In this document: piece by piece, positions 55,398-64,000 of the stretch | Numbering within the stretch: position 1 is the first letter of the stretch | Layout of the letters: every line of letters starts with the position of its first letter | Source of the DNA: Lysinibacillus sp. FSL K6-0232 | GTDB lineage: Bacteria > Bacillota > Bacilli > Bacillales_A > Planococcaceae | Assembly (NCBI RefSeq): GCF_038008325.1 | Contig: NZ_JBBOYW010000001.1 | Span: 3,069,501 to 3,133,500 of the forward strand | Direction: 5' to 3' | DNA: 64,000 nt | The notes under the pieces: generated by a model | Databases searched by the model: none | What the model was told of the DNA's origin: nothing | What the model saw: the letters and a program-made list of their open reading frames with translations, nothing else | Program-made: the position numbers and the translations under genes

Positions 55398-57011
55398 TTA
55401 TTCAGCTGTAGCAGTATGTGCCTTTTCAGCTTCCGCATGACGACCTTTTTTTGTGACAGTTTGATACTCAGCTAAGCGAGCCGTTGTGCGCCAATAATGA
55501 TAAACAAGACCGTCAATCCAGAGCAAGGCCTCCACCTTTGACACGGCTGTTTCTAACTCTACTACATTTTCAACAGTATGCTCGAAATAGGCATTTCGTT
55601 TATCTCGTCGTACAGCAGCCATTTCAGAGGATGTAGCTTCCAACAAATCGGCTACCTCAGGCAAGCGTTCATCTTCACCAATAATTACAAGCACCTTTTC
55701 TAGCACCTCTAGCCATTGCTGTGTTAAGGCTGCCTGCAATTGAAAGGCATTAGGGCTTTGCTCATGTAATGCCTTTGATAAGCGATACAAATGATCCAAA
55801 GCATGTAGCAAAGCAATATGCTTAGAGCGCTCCTTTTGTGAGGAGGACTGTATGGCATCCATAAACAAACGAGTCTTTTCAATCGCATCATCAATTTGAA
55901 CTAATTGACCATCAATCTCAGCTGTTCGTTTTCTTCCCCGAATCAGAGAGATAATAACTGTTGTTAATTCCTTTGTAATATCCTGCAATGTATTAAAGGA
56001 TACCTCTACTGCTACACCGGGTAATTTTGTGACACTATCATCTAAATTACGTGTTAAATAATTACCTTTTTCAGGAATCATTCTTTCAATAACCTTGGCA
56101 AATAGACGAACAAATGGCATAAAGATAATCGCACCAATTACGCTAAATAATGTATGGAAAATCGCAATCCCTAATGTTGCATCAAAGCTACCATTAATGG
56201 ATTTTGTGATAAATTCAGTAAATGTAAAGATAAATGTTGCTCCAACTGTGACAATAAGGGCGGTTACAACATTAAATAGCACATGTGTAACAGCAGTTCG
56301 TTTTGCAGCCGTGGATGCCCCAATTGCTGCAAATAATGCCGTAGCCGTTGTACCAATGTTTTGCCCAATCACTAAATAAGCCGCCTGCTCAAAGTCAATA
56401 GCGCCCGCGTATAAAGCAGTTAACGTTGCCGCTATTGCTGCACTCGATGCCTGCATAATAACCGTCATCACAATACCTAATACAATTAAAATTAGCTTTC
56501 CACTGATCGAATTGGCATCAAATGCATCAAACGGAATTTTATCCTGTACGGCGGCCATTCCTCCCTGCAAAACATCAATGCCTAAAAATAATAGCCCGAA
56601 ACCAGTAAAAAGTCCGCCCACCGCTTTATAATCACGAGGTGCAAGCAATTGTACAAAAACACCAAGTGCAATAAAGGGCAAGGACATTGTTTGCATATTG
56701 ATCTTAAAGCCTATTAATGAAATAATCCATCCTGTACTGGTACTACCAATATTCGCCCCAATAATTACACCAATTGACTGTACAAATGTTAGTAGCCCTG
56801 CACTAACAAAGCCTATTGTAATCAACGTTGTAGCAGTTGAGGATTGCACAAGCATTGTCATCAATGTACCCGATAAAACAGAGCTAATGGTTCCACCAGT
56901 AAAACGATTCAACCATTTCTTTAATGCATCACCAGCAAGCTCCTTTAAACCATTTGTTAGCATTGTCATGCCAAGCAAAAATAAACCAATGCCTCCAAGC
57001 ACATTAATCAA
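55398..57011 (-). CDS. Na+/phosphate cotransporter family (NptA-like) with PhoU tail
   Basis: 537 residues. Two inverted Na/Pi repeats: LFLLGMTMLTNGLKELAGDALK, GTLMTMLVQSSTATTLITIGFVSAG and MQASSAAIAATLTALYAGAI with the QSSS-type motif, followed by a PhoU-like coiled domain from about 340 (ITKELTTVIISLIRGRKRTAEIDG). Moves phosphate, perhaps outward, with sodium. TTG 57011 is the likely start (GGGAG is 12 bases away, weak). Monocistronic. Confidence 0.9.
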   Translation of the reverse strand: MINVLGGIGLFLLGMTMLTNGLKELAGDALKKWLNRFTGGTISSVLSGTLMTMLVQSSTATTLITIGFVSAGLLTFVQSIGVIIGANIGSTSTGWIISLIGFKINMQTMSLPFIALGVFVQLLAPRDYKAVGGLFTGFGLLFLGIDVLQGGMAAVQDKIPFDAFDANSISGKLILIVLGIVMTVIMQASSAAIAATLTALYAGAIDFEQAAYLVIGQNIGTTATALFAAIGASTAAKRTAVTHVLFNVVTALIVTVGATFIFTFTEFITKSINGSFDATLGIAIFHTLFSVIGAIIFMPFVRLFAKVIERMIPEKGNYLTRNLDDSVTKLPGVAVEVSFNTLQDITKELTTVIISLIRGRKRTAEIDGQLVQIDDAIEKTRLFMDAIQSSSQKERSKHIALLHALDHLYRLSKALHEQSPNAFQLQAALTQQWLEVLEKVLVIIGEDERLPEVADLLEATSSEMAAVRRDKRNAYFEHTVENVVELETAVSKVEALLWIDGLVYHYWRTTARLAEYQTVTKKGRHAEAEKAHTATAE

Positions 57012-57461
57012 TCTATAAACACACTCCCTGCTCTATTTTATTGCTGACTCACAACGAGCAAATGCCAAAATAATTATTTCTATTGTGCCTGTTCATTTAC
57101 TATTGTCCTCTATAGAAAGCTAGAGTCGCCACCTTGTACATCCACCAGCTAGTAAATACCTAATATCAGCATATCTATTTTTATATAGCCCGCTCTTACT
57201 TCTTACATGAAAGTTATCATAATTATTTTTGCTCATTGAGAGTTACCTAAATATTCTTATATAGTACCATTATTGAAATTAAGAAAATAGGATGTTTTTC
57301 TTTTATGTACAAATTCAACCAATCTTTTATAAAAATACGCTATAAGCCTTAGCTCCCTTAAACAATCTGAAAGTTATAGTGCTACAAACATATTCATAGC
57401 TAGCTCGCATATATTTGATAAAACGATGTTTAATTTATTGTAGAGTGGAGGAATTTTACAG
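57012..57461. other. 450-bp divergent intergenic region, no gene seen
   Basis: A+T-rich, promoters of the Na/Pi and ZIP genes. Short direct and inverted repeats but nothing that stands out. No coding frame with a ribosome site. Confidence 0.5.
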
Positions 57462-58157
57462 GTGAGTGCAATGATACTTGGTGGATTTTTATTTTTCAGT
57501 ATAAGTGTAGGTGGCGCTATTGCCTGGGTTTTCTCAAAGCTCTTTCAGCATACAACGCAGGGACTGTCACTATTATGTGGAGGCTTTTTAATTGGCTTGC
57601 TTATATTGGATATTATCCCCTCCTCTATTTATATTTATCAATCATTAGCAATCATACTCGGCATTTTTATTGGTTATTGTATCTTTCAACTACTTGATAG
57701 CTTATTACATACATCTTCTACGAAACAGTCCTCTATTTCCTTATTAACACTTGCGATGATTATTCACACAATCCCTATTAGCCTGACTGTTGGCAATTTA
57801 CTTGGCAATGCAGCATTAACGATTTCCCTTACAGCCTCTATTATCCTACATCATATTCCCGAAGGCTTTGCTTTATCAACAGCACTCATTGCTCAAGGCG
57901 AAAGACTATGGAAGCTCTTTATTTATTTCTTTATTTTCTCGATTTTCTTTAGTCTATTTATTTGGTTTGGTCAATATTGGGCATTAACAAATAAAGCGCA
58001 AGGTATTTTAATGGGCATTTCTATCGGACTAATTGCCACTGCTAGCATTTCCGAATTTATTTTACATCATCTTCGAGCGGTTAGCGCAAAATCCTTTATC
58101 ATCTATCTGTTTCTAGGCTATCTATTAAGCTATAGCTTTCATATATTAGTAGAATAA
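57462..58157 (+). CDS. ZIP-family divalent metal transporter
   Basis: 231 residues, seven to eight spans. ZIP signature in TM4 MIIHTIPISLTVGN and TM5 ILHHIPEGFALSTALIA with metal-binding His and Glu; a short variable loop with no His-rich stretch. Likely imports Zn2+, Fe2+ or Mn2+. The GTG at 57462 (after GGAGG) and the ATG at 57471 (after AGGTGAG) are both plausible starts. No Zur/Fur site recognised. Confidence 0.85.
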   Translation: MSAMILGGFLFFSISVGGAIAWVFSKLFQHTTQGLSLLCGGFLIGLLILDIIPSSIYIYQSLAIILGIFIGYCIFQLLDSLLHTSSTKQSSISLLTLAMIIHTIPISLTVGNLLGNAALTISLTASIILHHIPEGFALSTALIAQGERLWKLFIYFFIFSIFFSLFIWFGQYWALTNKAQGILMGISIGLIATASISEFILHHLRAVSAKSFIIYLFLGYLLSYSFHILVE

Positions 58158-58366
58158 AAATCCATATAGCTGTGCCGCTCCACATTATTTTTCCTTGTGA
58201 TTTATAAAGAAGAGCTACTCTTCACATAGTAAACATAGCCCCTTATTTTATGCCTTAGCATCCTTATAAGGGTCATGGTTTGATTTTTAATTACTAAAAG
58301 GCGTAGTATGTAGTTGTAAACACCAAAATTATTATATCAATGTAGCATTTTAAAGGAGGAAGCTCG
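58158..58366. other. 209-bp spacer before the dehydrogenase
   Basis: A+T-rich spacer with a very strong ribosome site (AAAGGAGGA) at the end; no clear promoter pair or operator chosen. Confidence 0.4.
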
Positions 58367-59266
58367 ATGAATTATCAACATATTACAGTTGCAGGCAGTG
58401 GTGTACTAGGAAGTCAAATTGCTTATCAAACGGCTTTTAAAGGCTTTCAAGTAACTGTCTATGATATTAATGACGAAGCATTACAACATGCCCAAGACCG
58501 CATTTCAAAATTAAAGCCACTTTATCAGCAAGACTTAGGGGCAACACAAGAGGAAGTAGATGCTGCCTATGCACGGTTAACATTTAACAACGACTTAGCA
58601 GAAGCGGTTGCCAATGCAGACCTTGTAATTGAAGCTATTCCTGAGGTTGTGGCAATTAAAACAGACTTCTACACAAAGCTGGGTAAAGTAGCTCCTGCAA
58701 AAACTATTTTTGCAACGAACTCCTCTACTTTATTGCCTAGCCAATTTGCAGAGGCAACTGGCCGTCCGGCACAATTTTTAGCTTTGCATTTTGCCAATAC
58801 AATTTGGAAAAACAACACGGCTGAAATTATGAAGCATGCGGATACAGATATGAAGGTATTTGATGAGGTTGTGGAATTTGCCCGTGCAATCGGTATGGTA
58901 CCACTTCCATTATATAAAGAACAGCCTGGCTATATTCTAAACTCTTTATTAGTGCCATTGTTAGACGCGGCTGAATTACTGTTAATTAAAGAAGTAGCTG
59001 ATCCAGAAACAATCGATAAAACATGGATGATTGGGACAGGCGCTCCACTTGGACCATTTGCCATCCTAGATGTTGTTGGCATTAACACCGCCCATAATAT
59101 TGTAGAAGCTAAAGCAGCAGCAACTGATGATGAAAACATGCACAAGCTTGCCCATCTGTTAAAAACTGAGTATATTGACAAGGGCAAACTTGGCCGTGCA
59201 ACAGGTGAAGGCTTCTACACATATCCAAACCCAAGCTTTGAAAAGCCGGATTTCCTAAAAGGCTAA
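58367..59266 (+). CDS. 3-hydroxyacyl-CoA (3-hydroxybutyryl-CoA) dehydrogenase-family protein
   Basis: 299 residues. NAD-binding ITVAGSGVLGSQIAYQTAFKG at the N-terminus, catalytic-domain ATNSSTLLPSQFAEATGRPAQFLALHFANTIWKNN region with the Ser and His pair, and C-terminal GTGAPLGPFAILDVVGINTAHN dimer helices. Reduces acetoacetyl-CoA or oxidises L-3-hydroxyacyl-CoA. Outside the fad operon; it may serve another acyl substrate. Strong ribosome site AAAGGAGGA. Confidence 0.92.
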   Translation: MNYQHITVAGSGVLGSQIAYQTAFKGFQVTVYDINDEALQHAQDRISKLKPLYQQDLGATQEEVDAAYARLTFNNDLAEAVANADLVIEAIPEVVAIKTDFYTKLGKVAPAKTIFATNSSTLLPSQFAEATGRPAQFLALHFANTIWKNNTAEIMKHADTDMKVFDEVVEFARAIGMVPLPLYKEQPGYILNSLLVPLLDAAELLLIKEVADPETIDKTWMIGTGAPLGPFAILDVVGINTAHNIVEAKAAATDDENMHKLAHLLKTEYIDKGKLGRATGEGFYTYPNPSFEKPDFLKG

Positions 59267-59273
59267 ATGATTT

Positions 59274-59309
59274 AACGCCAAATAGCCTCTCAAGGGCTAT
59301 ATTGGCGTT
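59274..59309. terminator. bidirectional terminator between dehydrogenase and GNAT genes
   Basis: Stem AACGCCAAATAGCC / GGGCTATATTGGCGTT (minor mismatch), T-run both directions, between convergent genes. Confidence 0.9.
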
Positions 59310-59315
59310 TATTTT

Positions 59316-59813
59316 TTAAAGAAATAATACCATATAATCCTCATCAAAATATTGCTGCGTTATTTTTAGTGCCTTCCGCTCTGTTCCAAATAACTCAAAG
59401 CCTAATGAAGCATATAGCCTTTTGGCAGATAGATTAGAGGATACAACTGTTAAATTAATTTGCTCAATGCCATCTAATAATTGTGCTTTATTGATGACAG
59501 CTAGCATTAAAGCTTTTCCTACACCAAGCCCTCGCTTTTGCGGAGAAACATAAACGGCAAAAACACTTGCCTTATGCTGTAGCTTTACCTTGCTTTCCCG
59601 TAGCAATGTCGCAACCCCAATCAATTCACCTTGAGCAAATGCACCTAGTGTATAGGAATACCGTGCCTCAAGTCTTTTTTCAAAAAGCTCAGGCGGCATA
59701 TCCTTCTCTTCCTCAAAGCTAGAGCCAAATGCCTCTGGATTTGATTGTAGCCCCTCTAATCGTAATTTCCTATATACTACAGCATCTGCTACTGTTAAAA
59801 GCCTAATTTCCAT
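59316..59813 (-). CDS. GNAT-family N-acetyltransferase
   Basis: 165 residues. Motif A VYVSPQKRGLGVGKALMLAVINKA near 95-118 (acetyl-CoA pyrophosphate loop RGLGVGKA) and motif B NLTVVSSNLSAKRLYASLGFELFG. Start ATG 59813, five bases after AAGGTGG; a five-codon extension contains that site. Substrate unknown. Confidence 0.9.
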   Translation of the reverse strand: MEIRLLTVADAVVYRKLRLEGLQSNPEAFGSSFEEEKDMPPELFEKRLEARYSYTLGAFAQGELIGVATLLRESKVKLQHKASVFAVYVSPQKRGLGVGKALMLAVINKAQLLDGIEQINLTVVSSNLSAKRLYASLGFELFGTERKALKITQQYFDEDYMVLFL

Positions 59814-59880
59814 ATTTTCCACCTTCATATCACTAGCGTATGAACATACTGTTTATGAGCGTTCATTTCCTAGCCATAAT

Positions 59881-60213
59881 TTATTGAGAACAGCTCGTTT
59901 GATCCATCTCAAAATAAATATGATAATGCTTTGCACAATTTGGATTAAACTCTGTATGGCAGTGTAGACATGTGGCATGCTGTAAATAGTCATGGATCGT
60001 TAGTTCATTTCTACATACCCCACAAAGAATAGCTTTTTTATGAAACTCTTCCTTTTGCCATACTTGTGCAGTGTGGGATTCATGCTCGCTATGACATTTA
60101 TAGCAAGGATAATATTGATCACAGCACTTGAACTTGATAAGCGTTGTATCATTTTGTTGATGATAATGTTGACAACGCCCTTCATCGTCAATCGCAACAT
60201 GAAGCTTTTCCAT
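59881..60213 (-). CDS. CHY-type zinc finger protein
   Basis: 110 residues, cysteine/histidine-rich: CQHYHQQNDTTLIKFKCC, CYKCHSEHESH, CGVCRNELT, CLHCHTEFNPNCAKHYHIYF. The zf-CHY fold binds three zincs; eukaryotic members are E3 ligases, bacterial ones have unknown roles. Strong GGAGGAGGT ribosome site. Followed by EamA gene on the same strand, 31 bases upstream of its start, so probably co-transcribed. Confidence 0.9.
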   Translation of the reverse strand: MEKLHVAIDDEGRCQHYHQQNDTTLIKFKCCDQYYPCYKCHSEHESHTAQVWQKEEFHKKAILCGVCRNELTIHDYLQHATCLHCHTEFNPNCAKHYHIYFEMDQTSCSQ

Positions 60214-60244
60214 CACTTACCTCCTCCCTTGAAGAATGCTCTAA

Positions 60245-61165
60245 CTAAGCAGCATTCCGATTTTTCTGTTCCACTATAACACTTAAAATACCAAAAATTA
60301 AAAGTAATAGCACACCTATCAATGTAATCGTTGACCATTGCAATCTTGGATCAAAAAGCTGGAAAAAGAAGGTGAAGACAGGAATAAAGCATAGCGACAT
60401 CATCACTAAAAAAACCTCACAATATTGAATTCCTTTTTGTAACAGATACATTGGTATTAATACACCTATCACAGTCATCAATAAAATCCAACCAATATTT
60501 TCGAATAAATAGGCGAACAGCACATCATATGTTGCAACAAAGGATAGCCCGATAATACCGTAAAACCTTTTCGATAAAATCATCGAGCTTGTCCATCCTA
60601 GCTGACTTAGCTGTTTAGAATAGACTGTACATAGCACAGCACCAAGACCGCATAATATACTTGCGCCAACCCCTAAAATACTCGATTGATCCCATGTTTG
60701 TACGGCAGATTTTCCTGTAAAAATAGCGCCAATCAATAATAAGCTTGCTGCAAATATACCAAATGCAATACCCCATTGTGCTTTTAACACATGCCTCTTT
60801 TGCTGAATGGCTAGCACAAGTGCAAATAACGGTCCCAGTCCCATCTCCAATGAGCTAACAATTGCTGGCTCAATATACTTCAGTGCAAAGTAAAATCCCA
60901 TAAAGGCTAAAATCGAAGCACCATTAAGCTTCAATAACGGCATTCTTGCTGTCTGCCAATTAGCTGTTATCTTTTGTTTACTTGCAATAAGCTGAAAAAA
61001 TACCGTGGTGATAAAAAAGCTAATGCCTGTAAACAAAAATGGATGCACTGCCTGTACACGATTTGAATAATAAACCTGACTAATAGATGTTAAAATCGCT
61101 GACAGTAATAAGCTAGCTACACCTACCATATAGACATTACGTTTATGAATAATTACCGTTTCCAT
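60245..61165 (-). CDS. EamA-family (DMT) transporter
   Basis: 306 residues, ten predicted spans, with the two EamA repeats: ILTSISQVYYSNR and GASILAFMGFYFALKYIEPAIVSSLEMGLGPLFALVLAI (the latter with the typical conserved stretch), then the second half from about 150. Exports amino acids or metabolites; substrate unknown. Ribosome site GGGGG, four bases from ATG 61165. Confidence 0.9.
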   Translation of the reverse strand: METVIIHKRNVYMVGVASLLLSAILTSISQVYYSNRVQAVHPFLFTGISFFITTVFFQLIASKQKITANWQTARMPLLKLNGASILAFMGFYFALKYIEPAIVSSLEMGLGPLFALVLAIQQKRHVLKAQWGIAFGIFAASLLLIGAIFTGKSAVQTWDQSSILGVGASILCGLGAVLCTVYSKQLSQLGWTSSMILSKRFYGIIGLSFVATYDVLFAYLFENIGWILLMTVIGVLIPMYLLQKGIQYCEVFLVMMSLCFIPVFTFFFQLFDPRLQWSTITLIGVLLLLIFGILSVIVEQKNRNAA

Positions 61166-61343
61166 TGAACCCCCGCCTTTCCCTAGCTTTTTATGTCAGC
61201 TTATTTTTATGAATTCCAACTATAATACCATAAAACTATGTGAATTTTACAAATTTTTTAGTGTATGATTAAATTATCAAGCGTAATCAAAAAGTGCTAA
61301 TGTATCATCTTTATAATGGCATCAATAAAGGAGTCAAAAACTT

Positions 61344-61895
61344 ATGAAATCCCATAGTATAGCTAAGTATTTCCTCCTATTGGAGGAGCAACGGACTCGC
61401 TACCTGCCAGCTATTCGCACACTTTCGCAGGAAGAGCTATGGCATCGCCCATATGAAAACAAATGGTCTATTGGTGAGCATTTTTATCATCTTTATTTAA
61501 TTTTTAAAATGCTGAATGTCGTAACGAAGTACACTTTATTTTTCACACCTATTGCCAAAATACAAAGAAACAAACCCTTCGCGACAGAAATACATGATAT
61601 TTATGCAGCATATCCATTAAAAAAAGGAAAAGGTATGCCAGCCCCTAAAATATTACTACCTCCTAAAAAGATATGCTTTGTGCTTAGCGGTTGTGATATT
61701 GAACACAAACTTGTTCATGAAACCTTGACATTGCAAAAGCTGGTGAAAGATATTGAAGAGGATATTGCTGGACATATTCGCTTTCCAGACCCTGTCGCAC
61801 ATTATCCAAATCTTATTCAAGCGATCCAATTGCTCGCTATTCATGAGCAGCATCATTTTAACATTATGGAAAAATCGTTATCTCCTATTAAATAA
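61344..61895 (+). CDS. DinB-family protein
   Basis: 183 residues, four-helix DinB/YfiT-like fold with metal-binding histidines: SIGEHFYHLYLIFK near 45 and AIHEQHHFNIMEK near the end. Many are thiol-S-transferases (bacillithiol) or have unknown roles. Strong AAAGGAG ribosome site. Monocistronic, no LexA box seen upstream. Confidence 0.9.
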   Translation: MKSHSIAKYFLLLEEQRTRYLPAIRTLSQEELWHRPYENKWSIGEHFYHLYLIFKMLNVVTKYTLFFTPIAKIQRNKPFATEIHDIYAAYPLKKGKGMPAPKILLPPKKICFVLSGCDIEHKLVHETLTLQKLVKDIEEDIAGHIRFPDPVAHYPNLIQAIQLLAIHEQHHFNIMEKSLSPIK

Positions 61896-61899
61896 CTTA

Positions 61900-61936
61900 A
61901 AGCCAGCTTTGTGTGCAAAGACAACAAAGCTGGCTT
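61900..61936 (+). terminator. terminator of the DinB-family gene
   Basis: Perfect 13-bp stem AAGCCAGCTTTGT / ACAAAGCTGGCTT. T-run short; likely bidirectional between convergent genes. Confidence 0.82.
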
Positions 61937-62039
61937 CTATCTGCTTTTTCATTTCACATTGCGCCCTCGTCCTTCAGGTGCAATAATTTTTTATTCCTTT
62001 CAGTCATGTAACATATGAATAATTGCCGTTTCATTCTTA

Positions 62040-62888
62040 CTACAGCAGCATATGTAAAAATTTTTCAAAATGCACGCCTGCCTCGCTCGGTATTTGTTCC
62101 TTTACTGTGGCTTCAATAGCCGTAGCTAAAAATGCTTCTGCAAGCTTCATGGACTCCACTAAATCCTGTCCACGCATCATTCCACCCATAATAATAGATG
62201 CAAATAAATCGCCTGTGCCTGAATAGCTTTGACCATTGTAGTCACGCATACTAGAAAACGAACGACTTTCATCAATATACATATTACCTACATAATGTTT
62301 ATTGATAGCTGTTGCTGGTGGATGCAAGCCAGTAATCAGCACCTTTGCACCCGTTGCCTGCTGGAGCTGCTGCCCTGCCTCCTCAAGCGCCTGCATATAA
62401 TCCGTTTTATTTTGATAATGCTGTAGCTTATCATAGGACACTCCTGTAAGCAAACAGCACTCCGTTACATTTGGGGTAATCAGATCAGCACTTTTCACCA
62501 GCGCCCCCATACGATCAAGCAGCTCACCTGTAAACATTTTATAAACCTCACCATGGTCGCCCATTACTGGATCAACAAGCATCGTGGTTTCTTTTGTATG
62601 AAATCTATCTAAAAAATGAAAAATATTATCAATTTGCTCCTTGCCTGTAACAAAGCCTGTATGAATGCCATCGAAGGCTGCTCCAAGCTTACTCCATTCC
62701 TCCACAAAGTAGTCCATCTTTGATGTTAAATCCTCACAATAAAAGCTAGCATATCCCGTTTGTGCTGTTAAAATCGCTGTTGGCAAAGGTACTGCCTGAA
62801 CCCCCATTACAGATAGAACAGGTATTGCAGCCGTTAATGAGCACTTGCCAAACGATGACATATCCTGAATCACCGCAACTTTTTTCAT
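62040..62888 (-). CDS. pyridoxal/pyridoxamine kinase-like protein (PfkB/ribokinase fold)
   Basis: 282 residues. PdxK/PdxY-type start VAVIQDMSSFGKCSLTAAIPVLSVMGVQAVPLPTAILTAQTG, TMLVDPVMGDHG near 110, TPNVTECCLLTG and YSGTGDLFASIIMGGMM (GTGD catalytic Asp). Phosphorylates pyridoxal, pyridoxine or hydroxymethylpyrimidine. ATG 62888 chosen seven bases after AGGTGG. Divergent from an ECF S component, which suggests a shared vitamin B6 or HMP salvage role. Confidence 0.88.
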   Translation of the reverse strand: MKKVAVIQDMSSFGKCSLTAAIPVLSVMGVQAVPLPTAILTAQTGYASFYCEDLTSKMDYFVEEWSKLGAAFDGIHTGFVTGKEQIDNIFHFLDRFHTKETTMLVDPVMGDHGEVYKMFTGELLDRMGALVKSADLITPNVTECCLLTGVSYDKLQHYQNKTDYMQALEEAGQQLQQATGAKVLITGLHPPATAINKHYVGNMYIDESRSFSSMRDYNGQSYSGTGDLFASIIMGGMMRGQDLVESMKLAEAFLATAIEATVKEQIPSEAGVHFEKFLHMLL

Positions 62889-63065
62889 TCTCCATTCCAC
62901 CTAACTCATCCTATATATACTATCCTCATCGTATCACAATTACATAATTGCGAAAATAATATTCATCTGACCCCTTACTTTTTTATAAAATTGACACTTT
63001 TACAACAGTCAGTCCTTTGCTAAAGTAAAAACCACAAACTATTCATGATCGTGAGGAAGAGAAAA

Positions 63066-63617
63066 ATGCACAGTATCCAAAGATATTCTTATACAAAACC
63101 TCGAACAAAAACATTTGACTTAGTTATTACAGCTATTTTAGCGGCACTTGTTTTTGTTGCCACAATGTTTATTAATCTCAAGCTTCCATTTGGGCAAGGC
63201 GGGCTTATTCATTTAGGGACATCCATGCTATTTATCTCCGCTATTTTATTTGGCCCTAAAAAGGGGGCACTTGCTGGCGCTATCGGGATGGGCTTATTTG
63301 ATATTGTAGGCGGCTGGCTCATTTGGGCACCCACGACTATTATTTCACGTGCATTACAAGGCTTTATCGTTGGTAAAATCGCTTGGTCTAAAGGCTATAA
63401 AGGTGATAATATCGGGCTAAATATTTTAGGAGCAGTAGTATCAATGCCTATGATGATTGCGGTTTACTATGTTGGGCAAGCTATTATGTTCAATAGCTGG
63501 ATTGCACCATTGGCATCGATTCCTGGAGATATTATTCAAAATATTGTTGGCTTAATCATTGCCATTCCTGTATGTATTGTACTGAAAAAAACACCATACT
63601 TTAAAAGAAACTTTTAA
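63066..63617 (+). CDS. ECF transporter S component (vitamin uptake)
   Basis: 183 residues, about six spans: LVITAILAALVFVATMF, GGLIHLGTSMLFISAILFGPKKGALAGAIGMGLFDIVGGWLIW, and a C-terminal IAVYYVGQAIM ... IIQNIVGLIIAIPVCIVL. S components bind the substrate and share an EcfAA'T module, not in this window. Neighbouring pyridoxal-kinase-like gene suggests pyridoxine or a pyrimidine as substrate. ATG 63066 after GTGAGGAAGAG; a 7-codon longer frame is possible. Confidence 0.85.
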   Translation: MHSIQRYSYTKPRTKTFDLVITAILAALVFVATMFINLKLPFGQGGLIHLGTSMLFISAILFGPKKGALAGAIGMGLFDIVGGWLIWAPTTIISRALQGFIVGKIAWSKGYKGDNIGLNILGAVVSMPMMIAVYYVGQAIMFNSWIAPLASIPGDIIQNIVGLIIAIPVCIVLKKTPYFKRNF

Positions 63618-63622
63618 GAAAG

Positions 63623-63652
63623 CATGCCATCTCTAGTAAGGTGGCATGTTTT
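63623..63652 (+). terminator. terminator of the ECF S-component gene
   Basis: Stem CATGCCAT / GTGGCATG with TTTTTATT after it. Confidence 0.9.
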
Positions 63653-63713
63653 TATTTGCTTATTAGTGACATGAGTTCTGTCCATTTTCATACTATATGG
63701 TGGAGGTGGTAAT

Positions 63714-64000
63714 ATGCCAAGAGTAAAATATCGTGATGCTGATATTGCCTTAATGGCACGAATGATGAGAGCCGAGGCTGAGGCTGAAGGAAATCAAGGA
63801 ATGCTATACGTCGGTAATGTTATCGTCAATCGTGCTATTGCGGACTGTTTAGATTTCAATGATGTGAGAACTATTGAGCAAGTAATTTTTCAAGTACAAG
63901 GTAATAATTATTCCTTTGAAGCCGTTCAAAAGGGCAATTTATTTTACCAGCGGGCTCGATCATCTGAAAAAAAGCTAGCAAAGCAAAACTTGGATTTTTG
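63714..64000 (+). CDS. cell wall hydrolase, SleB/CwlJ-type (5' part)
   Basis: First 95 codons before the window ends. The hydrolase-2 domain starts DADIALMARMMRAEAEAEGNQGMLYVGNVIVNRA, the CwlJ/SleB catalytic-Glu region, with no signal peptide, so it is most like CwlJ, which acts on spore cortex during germination. ISSN-like tail not visible because the gene is cut. Ribosome site GGAGGTGG. Supports a spore-forming host. Confidence 0.88.
   Translation, partial: MPRVKYRDADIALMARMMRAEAEAEGNQGMLYVGNVIVNRAIADCLDFNDVRTIEQVIFQVQGNNYSFEAVQKGNLFYQRARSSEKKLAKQNLDF

Overview
The window reads as chromosome from a low-GC, spore-forming Gram-positive, most likely Lysinibacillus or a close relative (Bacillaceae/Planococcaceae). 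Evidence is the A+T-rich sequence, strong AGGAGG-type ribosome sites with frequent GTG/TTG starts, spore genes (yunB, a CwlJ/SleB hydrolase), and gene order matching, from memory, the yui-yut-yun-suf-met-gcvH-fad segment of Bacillus subtilis. No prophage, CRISPR array, rRNA or tRNA was seen. Starts were set by ribosome-binding sites, so several genes begin downstream of the longest possible frame.

Layout. 1-6 kb: the end of a NarL/LuxR response regulator, then a minus-strand assimilatory sulfite-reduction operon (uroporphyrinogen methyltransferase, sirohydrochlorin chelatase, a YezD-like small protein, cysJ, cysI). 6-9 kb: a Gly/Tyr/Pro-rich small protein, leucyl aminopeptidase, yuiD, yuiB. 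9-14.6 kb: a CstA-type carrier with a LytS/LytT-type two-component system and a Nudix hydrolase, probably a pyruvate-uptake unit. 15-24 kb: yutM, a DUF2225 protein, a CheY-CheC-diguanylate cyclase operon, yutI, yuzD, the NADH dehydrogenase yutJ under two Rex-type operators, yuzB, yutF, yutE, a DUF3055 protein, a GmhB-like phosphatase and yutD. 24-30 kb: lipA, yunB, an HD-GYP protein, yunD-yunE-yunF. 30.6-36 kb: sufCDSUB. 36-38 kb: a gltC homologue. 38-41 kb: metNPQ behind a SAM-I riboswitch. 41-48 kb: yusE, yusF, gcvH, yusI, and fadN-fadA-fadE behind a FadR-type operator. 48-64 kb is a more variable tail: a thioredoxin, a C39-like peptidase, an exonuclease, an arginase-family enzyme, a three-gene envelope-polysaccharide cluster, OsmC, a Na/Pi carrier, a ZIP carrier, a hydroxyacyl-CoA dehydrogenase, GNAT, CHY-zinc, EamA and DinB proteins, a pyridoxal-kinase-like gene divergent from an ECF S component, and the start of a spore-cortex hydrolase.

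Sulfur, Fe-S and cofactor supply form a theme. Sulfite reductase needs siroheme and Fe-S clusters; suf, yutM and yutI build clusters; lipA needs clusters and makes the lipoyl group that gcvH carries; metNPQ imports methionine under SAM control.

Two non-genic systems are the main finds. First, two near-identical elements of about 0.5 kb (9088-9651 and 37306-37808) have matching terminal inverted repeats, a broken transposase relic, and 14- and 20-bp direct repeats made from host transcription-terminator sequence. Both lie in the same orientation relative to the host gene and carry terminator hairpins at their ends. Second, two intergenic arrays (23694-23766 and 42383-42434) repeat a CTATCCGTC core exactly every 21 bp, two turns of the DNA helix.
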